Origin: Candidatus Ligilactobacillus faecavium
GTDB lineage: Bacteria > Bacillota > Bacilli > Lactobacillales > Lactobacillaceae
Reading direction: 5' to 3'
NCBI GenBank assembly: GCA_019120355.1
Contig: DWVG01000058.1
Location: forward strand, 1 to 41,681
DNA: 41,681 bases
Part shown: positions 8,984-20,987 of the stretch, one piece after another
Layout of the letters: the number at the start of each line of letters is the position of its first letter
How positions within the stretch are numbered: position 1 is the stretch's first letter
The notes under the pieces: model-generated
Seen by the model: only the letters and a program-made list of their open reading frames with translations
What the model was told of the DNA's origin: nothing
Databases searched by the model: none
Position numbers and translations under genes: made by a program

Positions 8984-9778
8984 TTAACCTCTCAGTAACA
9001 TTAATCCGCCGGTTAACGCTAAAAACACAACGATCCCGACCGTATCAACCAGATGCCAATGCTGTTGCCGGTACTTCGTTCGGTTCGGCCCGCCTTGATA
9101 ACCGCGGGCTTCCATTGCCACTGCCAAATCTTCAGCGCGTTTGATTGAATTGACAAATAACGGAATTAAAATCGGAATCAGCATTTTGGCCTGCTTAAAT
9201 AAGTTTCCTTCGCCAAAATTGACTCCCCGCGCACGTTGAGCATTGATAATCTTTTGCGTTTCATCCATTAAGGTCGGAACAAACCTTAATGCAATTGAAA
9301 TCATCAAGGCAATTTCATCGACCGGCACTTTGATTTTCCGTAACGGTGCCATCAAGGATTCAAGGCCATCAGCAATTTCCAACGGAGTCGTCGTAACCGT
9401 TAGTAACGTTGACATCAACACGATCAAAACGATTCGGCAAAAAATATAAATTGAATTAATAATTCCAAAACTCGTCAGCTTGAATGGTCCCCATTGCCAA
9501 TAAACGGTTCCTCCGCTTGTGAAGAAAAGCTGCAACAAAACCGTGATCAAAATTAAGCCGATCAATGGCCGGACACCTTTAATAAAAAAACTCATTTTGA
9601 TTTTGGAAAGCAACACGCAAGCAAGGGTAAAAATTCCCAATAAAGCGTATGTTTGCCAGTTATTGCATAGAAAAACGATCACAATAAAGTATAAACTGAG
9701 AATTAATTTTGCCCGTGAATCCATCCGGTGAATTATCGAACCACCGTCAATATACCTTCCGAGAATAATATTACTCAT
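8984..9778 (-). CDS. ecfT: ECF transporter T component
   Basis: Membrane protein with EARGYQGG; next to ecfA genes. Confidence 0.95.
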   Translation of the reverse strand: MSNIILGRYIDGGSIIHRMDSRAKLILSLYFIVIVFLCNNWQTYALLGIFTLACVLLSKIKMSFFIKGVRPLIGLILITVLLQLFFTSGGTVYWQWGPFKLTSFGIINSIYIFCRIVLIVLMSTLLTVTTTPLEIADGLESLMAPLRKIKVPVDEIALMISIALRFVPTLMDETQKIINAQRARGVNFGEGNLFKQAKMLIPILIPLFVNSIKRAEDLAVAMEARGYQGGPNRTKYRQQHWHLVDTVGIVVFLALTGGLMLLRG

Positions 9779-9800
9779 CTTTCGCTCCTACCTGATCACA

Positions 9801-10652
9801 TTACTTCAACTTTGTTACCAATTGGCGTGCCAATTCATCAACATTTAATGGCAAGCCATCCCACTGCATCCCCTTTTGCATTAACTGCGCTGCAAATTCA
9901 GCTGCTCGGGGTAATCCAAGATGGTGCTGATAAAGCCATTGCGGATCACTGAAAAATTCTTGTTTGCTTTGAGCAGCGATCAACTTTCCTCGTTCAAGGG
10001 CAATTACCTGATCAGCGTAATCGGCAACGTCATCCATATTATGGGTTACAATGAGAATCGTCATTTTTTCATTTTCATGCAATTGTTTAAAAATTCTCAT
10101 TGTTTCCCGTTTTCCAACCGGATCTAACCCGATCAACGGTTCATCTAGTACTAAAATTTGCGGTTCCATTGCTAAAATTCCAGCAAGGGCAACCCGGCGC
10201 ATCTGCCCGCCCGAAAGTTCAAATGGTGAACGTTCAAGCAACTGATCGTCAATTCCAACCATTTTTGCTTTTGCCCGTGCAAGATTTTCAGCTTCGGATT
10301 CGTTTTTTCCAAAATTTTTCGGGGCAAACGCAATGTCTTTCAAAACCGTTTCTTCAAATAACTGGTTTTCAGAAAATTGAAAAAGAATCCCGACCTGGTG
10401 ACGTAAATCATCAAGTTCTTTATTTTTCGTTTGCGGCGTGATCAGCTGGTCATTAATTTGAATTTCACCCGCTGTTGGTTTAAGCAGGCCGTTTAAATGC
10501 TGGATAAAAGTTGATTTCCCGCTTCCAGTATGGCCAACCAGGGCCGTAAAACTTCCATCTTTGATCTTAACTGAAATATCATCAAGGGCCTGCTGTTCAA
10601 ACGGCGTTCCTGCCTGATAAGTATAACTTACATGTTTGAATTCAATTGCCAT
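9801..10652 (-). CDS. ecfA2: ECF transporter ATPase A2
   Basis: Walker A GHTGSGKST, LSGGQMRR. Confidence 0.95.
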   Translation of the reverse strand: MAIEFKHVSYTYQAGTPFEQQALDDISVKIKDGSFTALVGHTGSGKSTFIQHLNGLLKPTAGEIQINDQLITPQTKNKELDDLRHQVGILFQFSENQLFEETVLKDIAFAPKNFGKNESEAENLARAKAKMVGIDDQLLERSPFELSGGQMRRVALAGILAMEPQILVLDEPLIGLDPVGKRETMRIFKQLHENEKMTILIVTHNMDDVADYADQVIALERGKLIAAQSKQEFFSDPQWLYQHHLGLPRAAEFAAQLMQKGMQWDGLPLNVDELARQLVTKLK

Positions 10653-11458
10653 AATTTTGCTACCATTTCTTTTTCGTCTAATGTTTCATCATCTGTTAAT
10701 CCGGCTAATCCATTTTCCTGAAGTTTAAGCTTCAACTTTTCAACAAACGGTAAATCCAATCCTAAATCCATTAACTGGTTACGATTATGGTAAACTTCAA
10801 CTGGGCACCCTTGCATCCGAATTTTACCTTGGTCAAGAACAATGACCTGATCGGAGAAAACCGTCTCATCAATATCATGCGTAATCGCAATGGCCGTAAA
10901 ATGGAATCGATCTTTAAGATGCCGAATCAATTGAATCAAATCTCGTCGTCCTTCAGGATCAAGCATACTGGTGGCCTCATCTAAAATGATGATTTGCGGA
11001 CGAATTGCTAAAATTCCGGCAATTGCGACCCGTTGCTTTTGCCCGCCTGAAAGTTTGGAAGGCTCATGCTTCGCAAACTCTGCCATTCCAACCGCTTCAA
11101 GGGATTCGTTGACCCGTTTGACCATTTCTTCATGGCTGATTTGACGGTTTTCTAACCCGAAAGCTACATCATCTTCCACGTTTGCGCCCACAAATTGATT
11201 ATCGGGATTTTGAAAAACAACACCGATTTGAGAGCGAATTTGCCATACATTCTGTTCATTAACCTCAAGTCCATTAACGGTAATCGTTCCCGACTGAGCT
11301 TCAATCAACCCGTCAATCAACCGTGCAAGCGTACTTTTCCCGCTGCCATTCCGTCCAATAATTGAGATCCACTGATCTTTATCAAGCTCAAGGTTCAGCG
11401 GTCCGAGTTTGAAGTCATCATATTCATATGTTAGATCTTGAATTTGAATTAACGGCAT
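10628..11458 (-). CDS. ecfA1: ECF transporter ATPase A1; start MPLIQIQDLTYEYDDF
   Basis: Walker A GRNGSGKST, LSGGQKQR; RBS CGGAGGAC. ORF-track extension to 11527 covers a promoter and terminator. Confidence 0.95.
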   Translation of the reverse strand: MPLIQIQDLTYEYDDFKLGPLNLELDKDQWISIIGRNGSGKSTLARLIDGLIEAQSGTITVNGLEVNEQNVWQIRSQIGVVFQNPDNQFVGANVEDDVAFGLENRQISHEEMVKRVNESLEAVGMAEFAKHEPSKLSGGQKQRVAIAGILAIRPQIIILDEATSMLDPEGRRDLIQLIRHLKDRFHFTAIAITHDIDETVFSDQVIVLDQGKIRMQGCPVEVYHNRNQLMDLGLDLPFVEKLKLKLQENGLAGLTDDETLDEKEMVAKLWQLNSNM

Positions 11459-11489
11459 TTCCCATTGTCCTCCGAAAATAATTACCTGT

Positions 11490-11498
11490 ATTATATCA
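11490..11498 (-). promoter_or_regulatory. Extended -10 promoter TGATATAAT of the ecf operon
   Basis: Lies between the rplQ terminator and ecfA1 RBS. Confidence 0.6.
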
Positions 11499-11503
11499 TG
11501 AAA

Positions 11504-11536
11504 AGCAAAAAAGGATTGGACATTCATCCAATCCTT
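11504..11536 (-). terminator. Rho-independent terminator after rplQ
   Basis: AAGGATTGGA-(6)-TCCAATCCTT with U6 on the minus strand. Confidence 0.9.
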
Positions 11537-11569
11537 CTAATTCACAATCATTTGAAAACAATATCTAAC

Positions 11570-11668
11570 AAAAAAATCACTTTTTATAACGATTTTCGTA
11601 CAACCGTACTACTTAGGACTAGACTAGGTTTCCCACCATCGTAACGCCCGTTGTCGTTATAAAAGTGA
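11570..11668 (-). ncRNA. L17 downstream element (L17DE) 3'-UTR RNA
   Basis: Closing stem TCACTTTTATAACGA/TCGTTATAAAAAGTGA around ~61 nt, followed by U7, right after rplQ. Confidence 0.75.
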
Positions 11669-11704
11669 CACAAAATATAATTTATTTTAGTATTAGCAAT
11701 TAAA

Positions 11705-12088
11705 TTAGTCTACTAATTCAAGAACTGCCATCTTAGCAGCATCGCCACGGCGTTCTTGCATCTTGATGATTCGTGTGTAACCACCATTCCGATCCTTGAA
11801 CCGTGGAGCGACTTCATCAAACAACTTTTGTAAAGCTGTTTGAACAACGATGTCATCGCCATCTTCCTTAACGTCTGCAACAACATCCATTAAGTAAGCT
11901 GCTGCACGGCGGCGTGATGTCAAATCACCTTTTTTACCTAAAGTGATCATCTTTTCAACTTGACGACGAACTTCTTTAGCACGTTGTTCAGTTGTAACGA
12001 TCTTGCCGTTAACGATTACATCTGTTGTTAAGTTCCGTAACATTGATTTACGGTGTCCGCTTGTACGACCTAATTTCCGGTAAGCCAT
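11705..12088 (-). CDS. rplQ: 50S ribosomal protein L17
   Basis: [23 protein letters not shown]. Confidence 0.98.
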   Translation of the reverse strand: MAYRKLGRTSGHRKSMLRNLTTDVIVNGKIVTTEQRAKEVRRQVEKMITLGKKGDLTSRRRAAAYLMDVVADVKEDGDDIVVQTALQKLFDEVAPRFKDRNGGYTRIIKMQERRGDAAKMAVLELVD

Positions 12089-12114
12089 GAATAGTTTCCC
12101 TCCTTTAATTCTAA

Positions 12115-13059
12115 TTAGTCATCATGACGTAATGAAAGACCTAAATCAGCAAGTTTTGACTTAACTTCTTCAAGTGACTTCCGGCCCAAATTCCGAACCT
12201 TCATCATGTCAGCTTCAGTCTTGTCAGTTAATTCTTGAACCGTATTGATTCCAGCACGCTTCAAGCAGTTGTATGAACGAACTGATAAGTCTAAGTCTTC
12301 AATTGTCATTTCGAGCATCTTTTCTTTATGGGTTTCTTCCTTTTCAACCATGACTTCAGCATTCTTTGCTTCATCAGTCAAGTTAACGAAGATTGACAAA
12401 TGCTCTGTTAAAATCTTAGCTGATAAACTGATTGCCTCACTTGGAGTAATTGAACCGTTTGTCCAAACATCCAATGTCAATTTATCATAATCATTTTTTT
12501 GACCAACACGTGTCTTTTCTACTTGGTAGTTTACACGTTCAATTGGGGTATAAATTGAGTCGATTGCTAAAACACCAATCGGCATATCATCTGCTTTAGC
12601 TTTGTTTTCTGTAGCAGAAACATATCCACGACCTTTATTAGCAGTCATTCGAACATGGAATGAAGCTCCTTCAGCAACTGTACAAATGTACAATTCTGGA
12701 TTCAAAACTTCAACATCAGCACCGCAGTGAATATCGCCTGCTTTAACTTCTTTGGCACCTGTAACATCAATCTCGAGGATTTGAGGTTCTTCAGTGTCCA
12801 TCTTTAAAGCAACCTTCTTTAAGTTCAAGATAATGGTTGTAACGTCTTCCATGACACCTTCAACAGTTGAAAATTCATGCAAAACACCATCAATTTGAAC
12901 ATCAGTAATCGCTGCACCTGGTAATGATGAAAGTAAAATTCTCCGTAAAGAATTTCCTAACGTAGTACCATAACCACGTTCCAACGGTTCGACAACAAAT
13001 TTACCGTAGTCATTGTTTTCTTCAATTGTGTGAATCTTTGGTTTTTCGAATTCGATCAT
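12115..13059 (-). CDS. rpoA: RNA polymerase alpha subunit
   Basis: [26 protein letters not shown]; alpha-CTD. Confidence 0.98.
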   Translation of the reverse strand: MIEFEKPKIHTIEENNDYGKFVVEPLERGYGTTLGNSLRRILLSSLPGAAITDVQIDGVLHEFSTVEGVMEDVTTIILNLKKVALKMDTEEPQILEIDVTGAKEVKAGDIHCGADVEVLNPELYICTVAEGASFHVRMTANKGRGYVSATENKAKADDMPIGVLAIDSIYTPIERVNYQVEKTRVGQKNDYDKLTLDVWTNGSITPSEAISLSAKILTEHLSIFVNLTDEAKNAEVMVEKEETHKEKMLEMTIEDLDLSVRSYNCLKRAGINTVQELTDKTEADMMKVRNLGRKSLEEVKSKLADLGLSLRHDD

Positions 13060-13144
13060 GCTATTTGTCTACCCCTTTCAAAACGTAACGTGTAATCTGG
13101 CAAAAACAAAATGAAGTTACCCTCAAAATGAATACGAATCCACA

Positions 13145-13531
13145 TTAAACACGACGACGTTTTGGAGGACGGCATCCGTTATGAGGAACTGGTGTAACAT
13201 CCTTAATTGATGTAACTTCCAAACCAGTTGTTTGAAGAGCACGAATTGCTGCTTCACGACCTGAACCAGGACCCTTAACTGAAACTTCAACAGTCTTCAT
13301 TCCGTGATCCATTGCACCCTTAGCTGCAGCTTCTGAAGCCATTTGAGCAGCAAATGGGGTTGACTTCCGTGAGCCTTTGAAACCTAATGCACCTGCTGAT
13401 GACCATGCAACGGCATTTCCGTGAACATCAGTAATCATAACAAGTGTATTGTTGAATGTTGAGTGAATGTGAGCAACACCCGTTTCAATATTCTTCTTTA
13501 CACGACGCTTACGTGATTTCTTAACAGCCAT
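13145..13531 (-). CDS. rpsK: 30S ribosomal protein S11
   Basis: Typical S11 sequence. Confidence 0.98.
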   Translation of the reverse strand: MAVKKSRKRRVKKNIETGVAHIHSTFNNTLVMITDVHGNAVAWSSAGALGFKGSRKSTPFAAQMASEAAAKGAMDHGMKTVEVSVKGPGSGREAAIRALQTTGLEVTSIKDVTPVPHNGCRPPKRRRV

Positions 13532-13555
13532 GAACGTTTTCCCTCCTTCTAATTA

Positions 13556-13921
13556 TTATTTCTTTTTCCCTGCAATTGAAATTGCTGGGCCTTTGCGTGT
13601 CCGCGCGTTGTTCTTGGTGTTTTGACCACGAACAGGCAAGTGGCGACGGTGACGCATGCCACGGTAAGAGCCGATTTCTGAAAGACGCTTAATGTTCATT
13701 GATACTTCACGGCGAAGGTCACCTTCAACCTTGTAGTTATCAACTTCGGCACGGATCTTATCTTCTTGGTCAGGAGTTAAGTCACGTACACGAACGTCTT
13801 CTGAAACACCAGCAGCAGCAAGAATCTTCTTTGCTGTTGTATTACCGATTCCATAAATGTAAGTTAATCCGATTACGATACGCTTGTCACGTGGTAAATC
13901 GATACCTGCAATACGAGCCAT
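13556..13921 (-). CDS. rpsM: 30S ribosomal protein S13
   Basis: [26 protein letters not shown]. Confidence 0.98.
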   Translation of the reverse strand: MARIAGIDLPRDKRIVIGLTYIYGIGNTTAKKILAAAGVSEDVRVRDLTPDQEDKIRAEVDNYKVEGDLRREVSMNIKRLSEIGSYRGMRHRRHLPVRGQNTKNNARTRKGPAISIAGKKK

Positions 13922-13943
13922 TACAATTACACCTCCTTAAAAA

Positions 13944-14057
13944 TTAACCTTGACGTTGTTTGTGCTTTGGATTGCTGCAAATAACCATAACGCGACCTTT
14001 ACGTTTGATAACTTTGCAGTGTTCGCACATTGGTTTAACTGATGGTCTTACTTTCAT
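13944..14057 (-). CDS. rpmJ: 50S ribosomal protein L36 (37 aa; below the ORF-track cutoff)
   Basis: Translation [37 protein letters not shown] between rpsM and infA. Confidence 0.97.
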
Positions 14058-14091
14058 GAATCATACCTCCTATAAATTACTGAAGTACAAT

Positions 14092-14310
14092 CTATTTAAA
14101 GCGATAGGTAATGCGACCCTTAGTCAAATCGTAAGGGGACATTTCAACGGTAACCCGATCCCCAGGTAAAATACGAATATAATGCATCCGAATCTTACCG
14201 GAAACGTGAGCTAAAATTTCGTGTCCATTTTCGAGTTCAACTTTGAACATCGCATTTGGCAACGTTTCTTTGATCGTACCTTCAATTTCAATCACATCAT
14301 CTTTCGCCAC
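14092..14310 (-). CDS. infA: Translation initiation factor IF-1 (GTG start)
   Basis: [30 protein letters not shown]. Confidence 0.98.
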   Translation of the reverse strand: MAKDDVIEIEGTIKETLPNAMFKVELENGHEILAHVSGKIRMHYIRILPGDRVTVEMSPYDLTKGRITYRFK

Positions 14311-14410
14311 GCAAAAGTACCTCCTTAATATGGTTTGAAAACTTTAAACGAAAACAGTTATTTTCGCTGATCCAGTAGCTTTTGCGGCAAACTAGACCTA
14401 TTGAAAAGAT

Positions 14411-14476
14411 AAACCTGAATTATGATACCACACGCAAATCTAAAATGCAATACGTTATGGCTTATAATCCAGGTTT
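14411..14476. repeat. 13-bp inverted repeat around the infA promoter region
   Basis: AAACCTGAATTAT (14411-14423) versus ATAATCCAGGTTT (14464-14476); encloses TTGCAT-17-TATCAT (minus). Confidence 0.75.
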
Positions 14477-14484
14477 TCTCGCGA

Positions 14485-15144
<660 letters not shown>

Positions 15145-15177
15145 TTAAATTTCTCCTTTAAATAAATTCACTAACGT

Positions 15178-15183
15178 ATTATA
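15178..15183 (-). promoter_or_regulatory. Candidate -10 (TATAAT) upstream of adk
   Basis: Perfect -10 downstream of the secY terminator; weak -35. Confidence 0.5.
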
Positions 15184-15216
15184 ACCCAATTTTTTTAAAG
15201 ATAAAAGTTTATCAAA

Positions 15217-15252
15217 AACAAAAAGAACCCGTAATTTCTTACGAGTCCTTTT
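15217..15252 (-). terminator. Terminator between secY and adk
   Basis: 14-bp stem (WC plus GU) AAAAGGACTCGTAA/TTACGGGTTCTTTT with U-rich tail. Confidence 0.75.
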
Positions 15253-15266
15253 AATAACTAACTTAA

Positions 15267-16565
15267 CTACTCACGAATAAATCCAACATATTCGCGTTTC
15301 ATCATCATACCTTCAATTTGCCGCATTGTTTCAAGGGTTACCCCTACAACAATCAGCAAACTAGTACCACCTAAACCGATTGATTCATTCAATCCCCAAA
15401 CGCTTGATGCGACTAAAGGAATCAATGAAACGAATCCTAAGAAAAGTGAACCAACAGTACTTAATCTCATCAATAAACGAGATACATACTTTTCAGTTTC
15501 TTTTCCGGGCCATACAGATGGAATGTAGCTTCCTTGCTTTTGTAAGTTTTCTGATAACTTTTCAGGGTTAACTTGAACGAAAGCATAGAAGAATGTAAAC
15601 AGAATAATTAAGACTGTGTACAAAATCATTCCTGGCACTGTCTGCATATTGAAAATATTCGACAATGTTTGATACCATCCATCACCTGAATGAGTTCTTG
15701 TGAAGGCCATCAAGATCGTTTGAATCGTTGCAATAAATGAACTGGCAAAGATAACAGGAATAACTCCAGCAACGTTAACTTTTAATGGTAAGTATGAGTT
15801 TTCTGAAGAACCTGCAACCCGTCTTGTATATTGAATCGGAATCTTGTAGTTAGCTTGTTGAACATATGTAACAAATGTTACGATCACAAGGATAACTAAC
15901 AAGAGAACGACACAATACAATACTGAATGCCAAAGTTGCGATTTACTTACATGAACAAATTCTTCTTGATAAATTTGCCTGATTCCAACTGGGACCCGCG
16001 CAAGGATTCCGGCCATAATAATGATTGAAATCCCATTGCCGATTCCCCGATCAGTAATCATATCACCTAACCAAGTAGCAAACATTGTACCAGCTGTTAA
16101 AATCACACCAATACATACGTAAGTTTGAACACTTGGGTTTTGAACTAAGTGAAGACTACTCAAAGCGTTGAAACCAGCTGTAATCCCGATTGATTGTACA
16201 AACGCAAGCACAATTGTTAAATAACGGGTAACCTGATTCAATTTACGCCGTCCAACTTCACCTTGCTTACTCCACTCTACAAATTTCGGAACAATATCCA
16301 TTTGCAAAAGTTGAACAACAATTTGGGCGGTAATGTATGGTGAAACCCCCATCGCTAAAATTGAATAGTTGGTCAGACCGCCACCACTGAAAGTATTTAA
16401 CATACTAATTAACCCTGAAGATGCAACACTCGCTAATGCTTTTGCGTTGATCCCAGGGACAGTAATGTATGTGCCTAAGCGAAATACAATCAAGACACCC
16501 AACGTGAATAAGATTTTCTTTCGAATTTCTTTATCAGCAAGGGCGTTCTTCATTGTCTTAAGCAT
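15267..16565 (-). CDS. secY: Protein translocase subunit SecY
   Basis: 432 aa, 10 TMs; typical location after rplO. Confidence 0.98.
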   Translation of the reverse strand: MLKTMKNALADKEIRKKILFTLGVLIVFRLGTYITVPGINAKALASVASSGLISMLNTFSGGGLTNYSILAMGVSPYITAQIVVQLLQMDIVPKFVEWSKQGEVGRRKLNQVTRYLTIVLAFVQSIGITAGFNALSSLHLVQNPSVQTYVCIGVILTAGTMFATWLGDMITDRGIGNGISIIIMAGILARVPVGIRQIYQEEFVHVSKSQLWHSVLYCVVLLLVILVIVTFVTYVQQANYKIPIQYTRRVAGSSENSYLPLKVNVAGVIPVIFASSFIATIQTILMAFTRTHSGDGWYQTLSNIFNMQTVPGMILYTVLIILFTFFYAFVQVNPEKLSENLQKQGSYIPSVWPGKETEKYVSRLLMRLSTVGSLFLGFVSLIPLVASSVWGLNESIGLGGTSLLIVVGVTLETMRQIEGMMMKREYVGFIRE

Positions 16566-16568
16566 CTA

Positions 16569-17003
16569 TTACATCACCTCGGCTTGACCGCCTGCTGCTT
16601 CGATGGCACTCTTAGCTGATGCTGAGAACTTGTTAGCCTTAACAGTTAACTTTTTCTTTAATTCACCATTGCCCAAGATCTTGATACCATCTTTTTCGTT
16701 CTTAACGATACCTGATTCAACCAACAATGTTGGTGTAACTTCTGTACCGTCTTCAAATTTGTTTAATTTTTCAATGTTTACAACTGCATATTCAACGCGG
16801 TTGATGTTCTTAAAACCACGTTTTGGCATCCGCCGGAATAATGGCATTTGGCCACCTTCAAATCCTAAACGAACTTTACCACGTGCTTTTTGACCTTTTT
16901 GACCACGACCTGCAGTCTTTCCGTTACCTGAAGAAGTTCCACGACCAACCCGATTTCTTACTTGACGTGAACCTTCTGCTGGTTTTAATTCATTTAACTT
17001 CAT
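16569..17003 (-). CDS. rplO: 50S ribosomal protein L15
   Basis: [25 protein letters not shown] at 17003 fits GGAGG better than the GTG at 17015. Confidence 0.97.
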   Translation of the reverse strand: MKLNELKPAEGSRQVRNRVGRGTSSGNGKTAGRGQKGQKARGKVRLGFEGGQMPLFRRMPKRGFKNINRVEYAVVNIEKLNKFEDGTEVTPTLLVESGIVKNEKDGIKILGNGELKKKLTVKANKFSASAKSAIEAAGGQAEVM

Positions 17004-17036
17004 TAGGTTCGGCACCTCCCTCTAACTAAATATTGA

Positions 17037-17219
17037 CTATTTAGCCAATTCAACGTCCACTAAATGATTGATTTTCCGAATTGCTCCCCGCATTGCAACG
17101 TTATCAGGAACAATAACAGAACTATGAACACGACCAAGGCCTAAGCCTTTAACGATTTCGCGTTGTTTTTGAGGACGTCCAATGACTGAACGAACTAAAG
17201 TAACTTTCAATTGAGCCAT
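17037..17219 (-). CDS. rpmD: 50S ribosomal protein L30
   Basis: [23 protein letters not shown]. Confidence 0.97.
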   Translation of the reverse strand: MAQLKVTLVRSVIGRPQKQREIVKGLGLGRVHSSVIVPDNVAMRGAIRKINHLVDVELAK

Positions 17220-17233
17220 AATCTAAGTCCTCC

Positions 17234-17734
17234 TTATTCTGCTAAGTGTTGAACTGAAACTCCACGTAATGAAGCAACTTGTTCAGCACTCTTCAATTGT
17301 GATAAACCATCCATTGCTGCACGAACAACGTTGATTGGTGTGTTAGAACCTAATGACTTACTTGTAATATCATCAATACCTGCAAGTTCCATAACGGCAC
17401 GAACCGCACCACCTGCAGCAACCCCAGAACCAGCTTCAGCTGGCTTCAACATAATGCGGCTACCGCTGTATTGACCGAGAACTTCATGAGGAATAGTTGT
17501 TCCAACAACAGGAACTTCGATTAAGTTCTTACGAGCAGCGTCAACAGCCTTGCGGATTGCTTCTGGGACTTCTTGAGCCTTACCAGTTCCAAAACCTACA
17601 TGACCATTGTGATCGCCAACGATTACTAAAGCAGCGAAACGTAAACGACGTCCACCTTTTACAACTTTAGTAATCCGGTTAATAGCAACGACACGATCTT
17701 CTAAATCTAATTGAGCTGGATCAATAAAAGCCAT
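17234..17734 (-). CDS. rpsE: 30S ribosomal protein S5
   Basis: Typical S5. Confidence 0.98.
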   Translation of the reverse strand: MAFIDPAQLDLEDRVVAINRITKVVKGGRRLRFAALVIVGDHNGHVGFGTGKAQEVPEAIRKAVDAARKNLIEVPVVGTTIPHEVLGQYSGSRIMLKPAEAGSGVAAGGAVRAVMELAGIDDITSKSLGSNTPINVVRAAMDGLSQLKSAEQVASLRGVSVQHLAE

Positions 17735-17755
17735 AAACGTTATTTCCTCCTTCTA

Positions 17756-18112
17756 TTAAAAGTCTAAGCCATTTTCGCGAGCAGCTTCTGCTAAAGCTTC
17801 AACACGTCCATGGTAGAGGTATCCACCACGGTCAAATACAACTTCTTTGATACCTTTTTCTACAGCACGTTTAGCAACGACTTCACCAACTGAAGCAGCT
17901 TGTTCAGTCTTTGTGTTGCCACTTACTTCGCTGTCTAATGTAGAGGCACTAACTAGCGTCACACCCGCTACGTCATCAATTACTTGAGCGTAGATGTTTT
18001 TGTTTGAACGATAAACATTTAAGCGTGGGCACTCAGCAGTACCAGAGATTTTATTGCGAACACGCATATGACGTCTTTGGCGTGTTTTGTTTTTATCTGG
18101 TTTAGAAATCAC
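17756..18112 (-). CDS. rplR: 50S ribosomal protein L18 (GTG start at 18112)
   Basis: [27 protein letters not shown]. Confidence 0.96.
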   Translation of the reverse strand: MISKPDKNKTRQRRHMRVRNKISGTAECPRLNVYRSNKNIYAQVIDDVAGVTLVSASTLDSEVSGNTKTEQAASVGEVVAKRAVEKGIKEVVFDRGGYLYHGRVEALAEAARENGLDF

Positions 18113-18152
18113 GATTTTCACCTCTTAATTTTATTTAACAGCCTATGCTGCA

Positions 18153-18689
18153 TTATTTACCAGTCTTACCTTCCTTACGGCGTACATATTCGCCAACATA
18201 ACGAATACCTTTACCTTTGTAAGGTTCTGGAGCACGGACAGCACGGATCCGTGCAGCCATGTCACCAACAACTTCCTTGTTGATTCCTGAAACAACGATT
18301 GATGTTGCTGAAGGAGTTTCAAACTTAACATCATCTGTTTGTTCAAATTCAACAGGGTGTGAGTAACCAACACTCAATACAAGTGTGTTACCCTTCATTT
18401 GTGCACGGTAACCAACCCCACGAAGTTCAAGTTCCTTCTTGAAGCCTTCTGTAACCCCAACAACCATGTTATTGAAGTTTGCACGTGTTGTTCCGTGAAG
18501 TGCTTTTGTCTTGTTATCATCTGATGAACGGTCAAAAGAAACAGTTGTTCCTTCAATCTTCATTGAAATTTTATCAGAAAATTCACGTGTTAATTCACCC
18601 TTTGGGCCCTTAACAGTAACCATGTTACCGTCTTGTTTTACTTCAACGCCTGCAGGTAATTCAACAACTTTATATCCAATACGACTCAC
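18153..18689 (-). CDS. rplF: 50S ribosomal protein L6 (GTG start)
   Basis: [17 protein letters not shown]. Confidence 0.98.
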   Translation of the reverse strand: MSRIGYKVVELPAGVEVKQDGNMVTVKGPKGELTREFSDKISMKIEGTTVSFDRSSDDNKTKALHGTTRANFNNMVVGVTEGFKKELELRGVGYRAQMKGNTLVLSVGYSHPVEFEQTDDVKFETPSATSIVVSGINKEVVGDMAARIRAVRAPEPYKGKGIRYVGEYVRRKEGKTGK

Positions 18690-18719
18690 GAGCCAGACAC
18701 CTCCTTACTCTTTAAAATA

Positions 18720-19118
18720 TTACCAGATATAAGCGATTACTTCGCCACCGATTTTCTTAGCACGGGCATCTTTATCTGTCATAACACCTTCAGATGTTGA
18801 CAAAATAGCGATTCCTAAGCCGTTAAGAACCTTTGGCACAGCGTCAGCTTTAACGTATGAACGTAAACCAGGTTTTGAGATCCGACGAATCCCTGAGATT
18901 ACGCGTTCACCATTTTTACCATATTTCAAGAATACACGGATAATGCCTTGTTTGTTATCTTCGATAAATTCATAATCGCGAATGAAACCTTCGTTCTTAA
19001 GAATTTCAGCAATACTCCGCTTAATTTTTGATGCAGGTACTTCTAATGATTCGTGCTTTGCCATGTTAGCATTGCGAATGCGTGTTAAGAAGTCTGCAAT
19101 TGGATCAGTCATTGCCAT
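18720..19118 (-). CDS. rpsH: 30S ribosomal protein S8
   Basis: [17 protein letters not shown]. Confidence 0.98.
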   Translation of the reverse strand: MAMTDPIADFLTRIRNANMAKHESLEVPASKIKRSIAEILKNEGFIRDYEFIEDNKQGIIRVFLKYGKNGERVISGIRRISKPGLRSYVKADAVPKVLNGLGIAILSTSEGVMTDKDARAKKIGGEVIAYIW

Positions 19119-19151
19119 ATTATTTTGCCTCCTTACTTACTTTATTATGGA

Positions 19152-19337
19152 TTACCAGCTAGCCTTTTTCATGCCAGGGATTTGACCCTTATGAGCAAGT
19201 TCACGAAGGCAGATACGACATAACTTAAATTTACGATATACAGAATGTGGACGACCACAACGTTCGCAACGAGTATATTCTTGTGTTGAGAACTTAGCAG
19301 CACGTTTATTCTTTGCAATTTGTGACTTTTTAGCCAA
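19152..19337 (-). CDS. rpsN: 30S ribosomal protein S14 type Z (TTG start)
   Basis: 61 aa with [22 protein letters not shown]. Confidence 0.97.
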   Translation of the reverse strand: MAKKSQIAKNKRAAKFSTQEYTRCERCGRPHSVYRKFKLCRICLRELAHKGQIPGMKKASW

Positions 19338-19352
19338 TGTGAAACCCCCTTA

Positions 19353-19895
19353 CTACTTAGCGAATGGCATTCCTAATTGAGTTAATAATTCTTTTGATTC
19401 TTCGTCTGTGTTAGCAGTTGTTACGATTACAATGTCCATTCCACGAACCTTGTTAACGTTATCGAAGTCAATTTCTGGGAAGATCAATTGTTCCTTGATT
19501 CCAAGTGTGTAGTTCCCACGACCATCAAATGCACGTTTGCTGATTCCATGGAAGTCACGAACACGTGGTAATGAAACTGAGATCAACTTGTCTAAGAATT
19601 CGTACATCCGTTGACCACGTAATGTAACTTTGCAACCAATTGCGTTACCTTCACGTAAACGGAAACCAGCGATTGATTTCTTAGCACGTGTGATAACTGG
19701 TTTTTGACCAGCAATCAAAGTTAATTCTTCAACTGCTTCGTCTAAGTTTTTAGCGTTACTTACAGCATCACCAACACCCATGTTGATAACGATTTTATCA
19801 ATCTTTGGTGTTTGCATTACTGATGTATAATTGAATTTTTCCATCATTGATGGAACGATTTCTTTATCATACTTTTCTTTTAAGCGATTTTCCAT
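19353..19895 (-). CDS. rplE: 50S ribosomal protein L5
   Basis: Typical L5. Confidence 0.98.
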   Translation of the reverse strand: MENRLKEKYDKEIVPSMMEKFNYTSVMQTPKIDKIVINMGVGDAVSNAKNLDEAVEELTLIAGQKPVITRAKKSIAGFRLREGNAIGCKVTLRGQRMYEFLDKLISVSLPRVRDFHGISKRAFDGRGNYTLGIKEQLIFPEIDFDNVNKVRGMDIVIVTTANTDEESKELLTQLGMPFAK

Positions 19896-19919
19896 GAAGA
19901 AAGTATCCTCCTTCCTTTA

Positions 19920-20225
19920 TTACAATGTTTTACCTGTCTTTTTAGAAACACGTACTTTCTTGCCATCTTCAATCTTGAAGCCAACCCGTGTTGGTTCATT
20001 GTTTGAAGGATCGATAAGCATAACGTTAGAAACATGAATCGGTGCTTCAACTTCAACAATTCCACCATTTGGATTTGCGTTAGTTGGTTTTTGGTGCTTC
20101 TTAACGATGTTTACGCCTTTAACGATTACACGTTCTTTTGAAGGAAATACTTTTTCAACTGTACCTTCTTTGCCTTTATCTTTACCGGCGATTACTTTAA
20201 CTTTATCATTCTTTTTGATGAACAT
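19920..20225 (-). CDS. rplX: 50S ribosomal protein L24
   Basis: [21 protein letters not shown]. Confidence 0.97.
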   Translation of the reverse strand: MFIKKNDKVKVIAGKDKGKEGTVEKVFPSKERVIVKGVNIVKKHQKPTNANPNGGIVEVEAPIHVSNVMLIDPSNNEPTRVGFKIEDGKKVRVSKKTGKTL

Positions 20226-20260
20226 ATTGCTTGTGCACCTCCTTATCAACTAATGGTTCA

Positions 20261-20629
20261 TTATAATACTTCAGGTGCTAAGGAAACGATCTTCATGAAG
20301 TTTCCATCACGTAATTCACGGGCGATTGGTCCGAAAATACGTGTACCTTTAGGTGACTTATCATCACTAATGATTACTGCAGCATTTTCATCAAATTTGA
20401 TGTATGAGCCATCAGCACGGTGTACGCCAGACTTTGTACGAACAACAACAGCTTTTACAACATCGCCTTTTTTGACAACGCCACCTGGTGTTGCTTGTTT
20501 AACAGTAGCAACAATGATGTCACCGATGTTAGCAGTCTTAACACGAGAACCACCTAAGATCTTGATTACTAAGAGTTCACGTGCTCCTGAGTTATCAGCG
20601 ACTTTTAAACGACTTTCTTGTTGGATCAC
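20261..20629 (-). CDS. rplN: 50S ribosomal protein L14
   Basis: [27 protein letters not shown]. Confidence 0.98.
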   Translation of the reverse strand: MIQQESRLKVADNSGARELLVIKILGGSRVKTANIGDIIVATVKQATPGGVVKKGDVVKAVVVRTKSGVHRADGSYIKFDENAAVIISDDKSPKGTRIFGPIARELRDGNFMKIVSLAPEVL

Positions 20630-20694
20630 AGTAAGTGTCCTCCTTTCGCTATTAGATAATTAGTAGAATACGAATTAGTTCTTTGGGTTATTCA

Positions 20695-20961
20695 TTAAAG
20701 AATAACTGCTTTTTCAACAATTTCTAATAAACGGAAACGTTTTGTAGCTGACAATGGACGTGTTTCCATAATCTTTACGATATCGCCAACTTTTGCTTCG
20801 TTGTTTTCGTCGTGAGCTTTGAATTTCTTTGTGTATTTAACACGCTTACCGTAAACCTTGTGGTTAACATAAGTTTCAACAGCAACCGTGATTGTTTTAT
20901 CCATTTTATCTGAGACAACGCGTCCTTGATAAACTTTACGGTGATTACGAGTTTCACTCAT
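20695..20961 (-). CDS. rpsQ: 30S ribosomal protein S17
   Basis: Typical S17. Confidence 0.98.
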   Translation of the reverse strand: MSETRNHRKVYQGRVVSDKMDKTITVAVETYVNHKVYGKRVKYTKKFKAHDENNEAKVGDIVKIMETRPLSATKRFRLLEIVEKAVIL

Positions 20962-20987
20962 GCGAAATTAGCCTCCTTTTCGTATTC

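Noticed and set aside
11459-11527. N-terminal extension of ecfA1 in the ORF track
   Set aside because: Overlaps the rplQ terminator and an extended -10 promoter
13699-14169. Plus-strand ORFs across rpsM/rpmJ/infA and similar antisense ORFs throughout the ribosomal cluster (e.g. 10100-10441, 20253-20663, 40041-40568)
   Set aside because: They mirror conserved essential genes on the other strand with no independent expression signals
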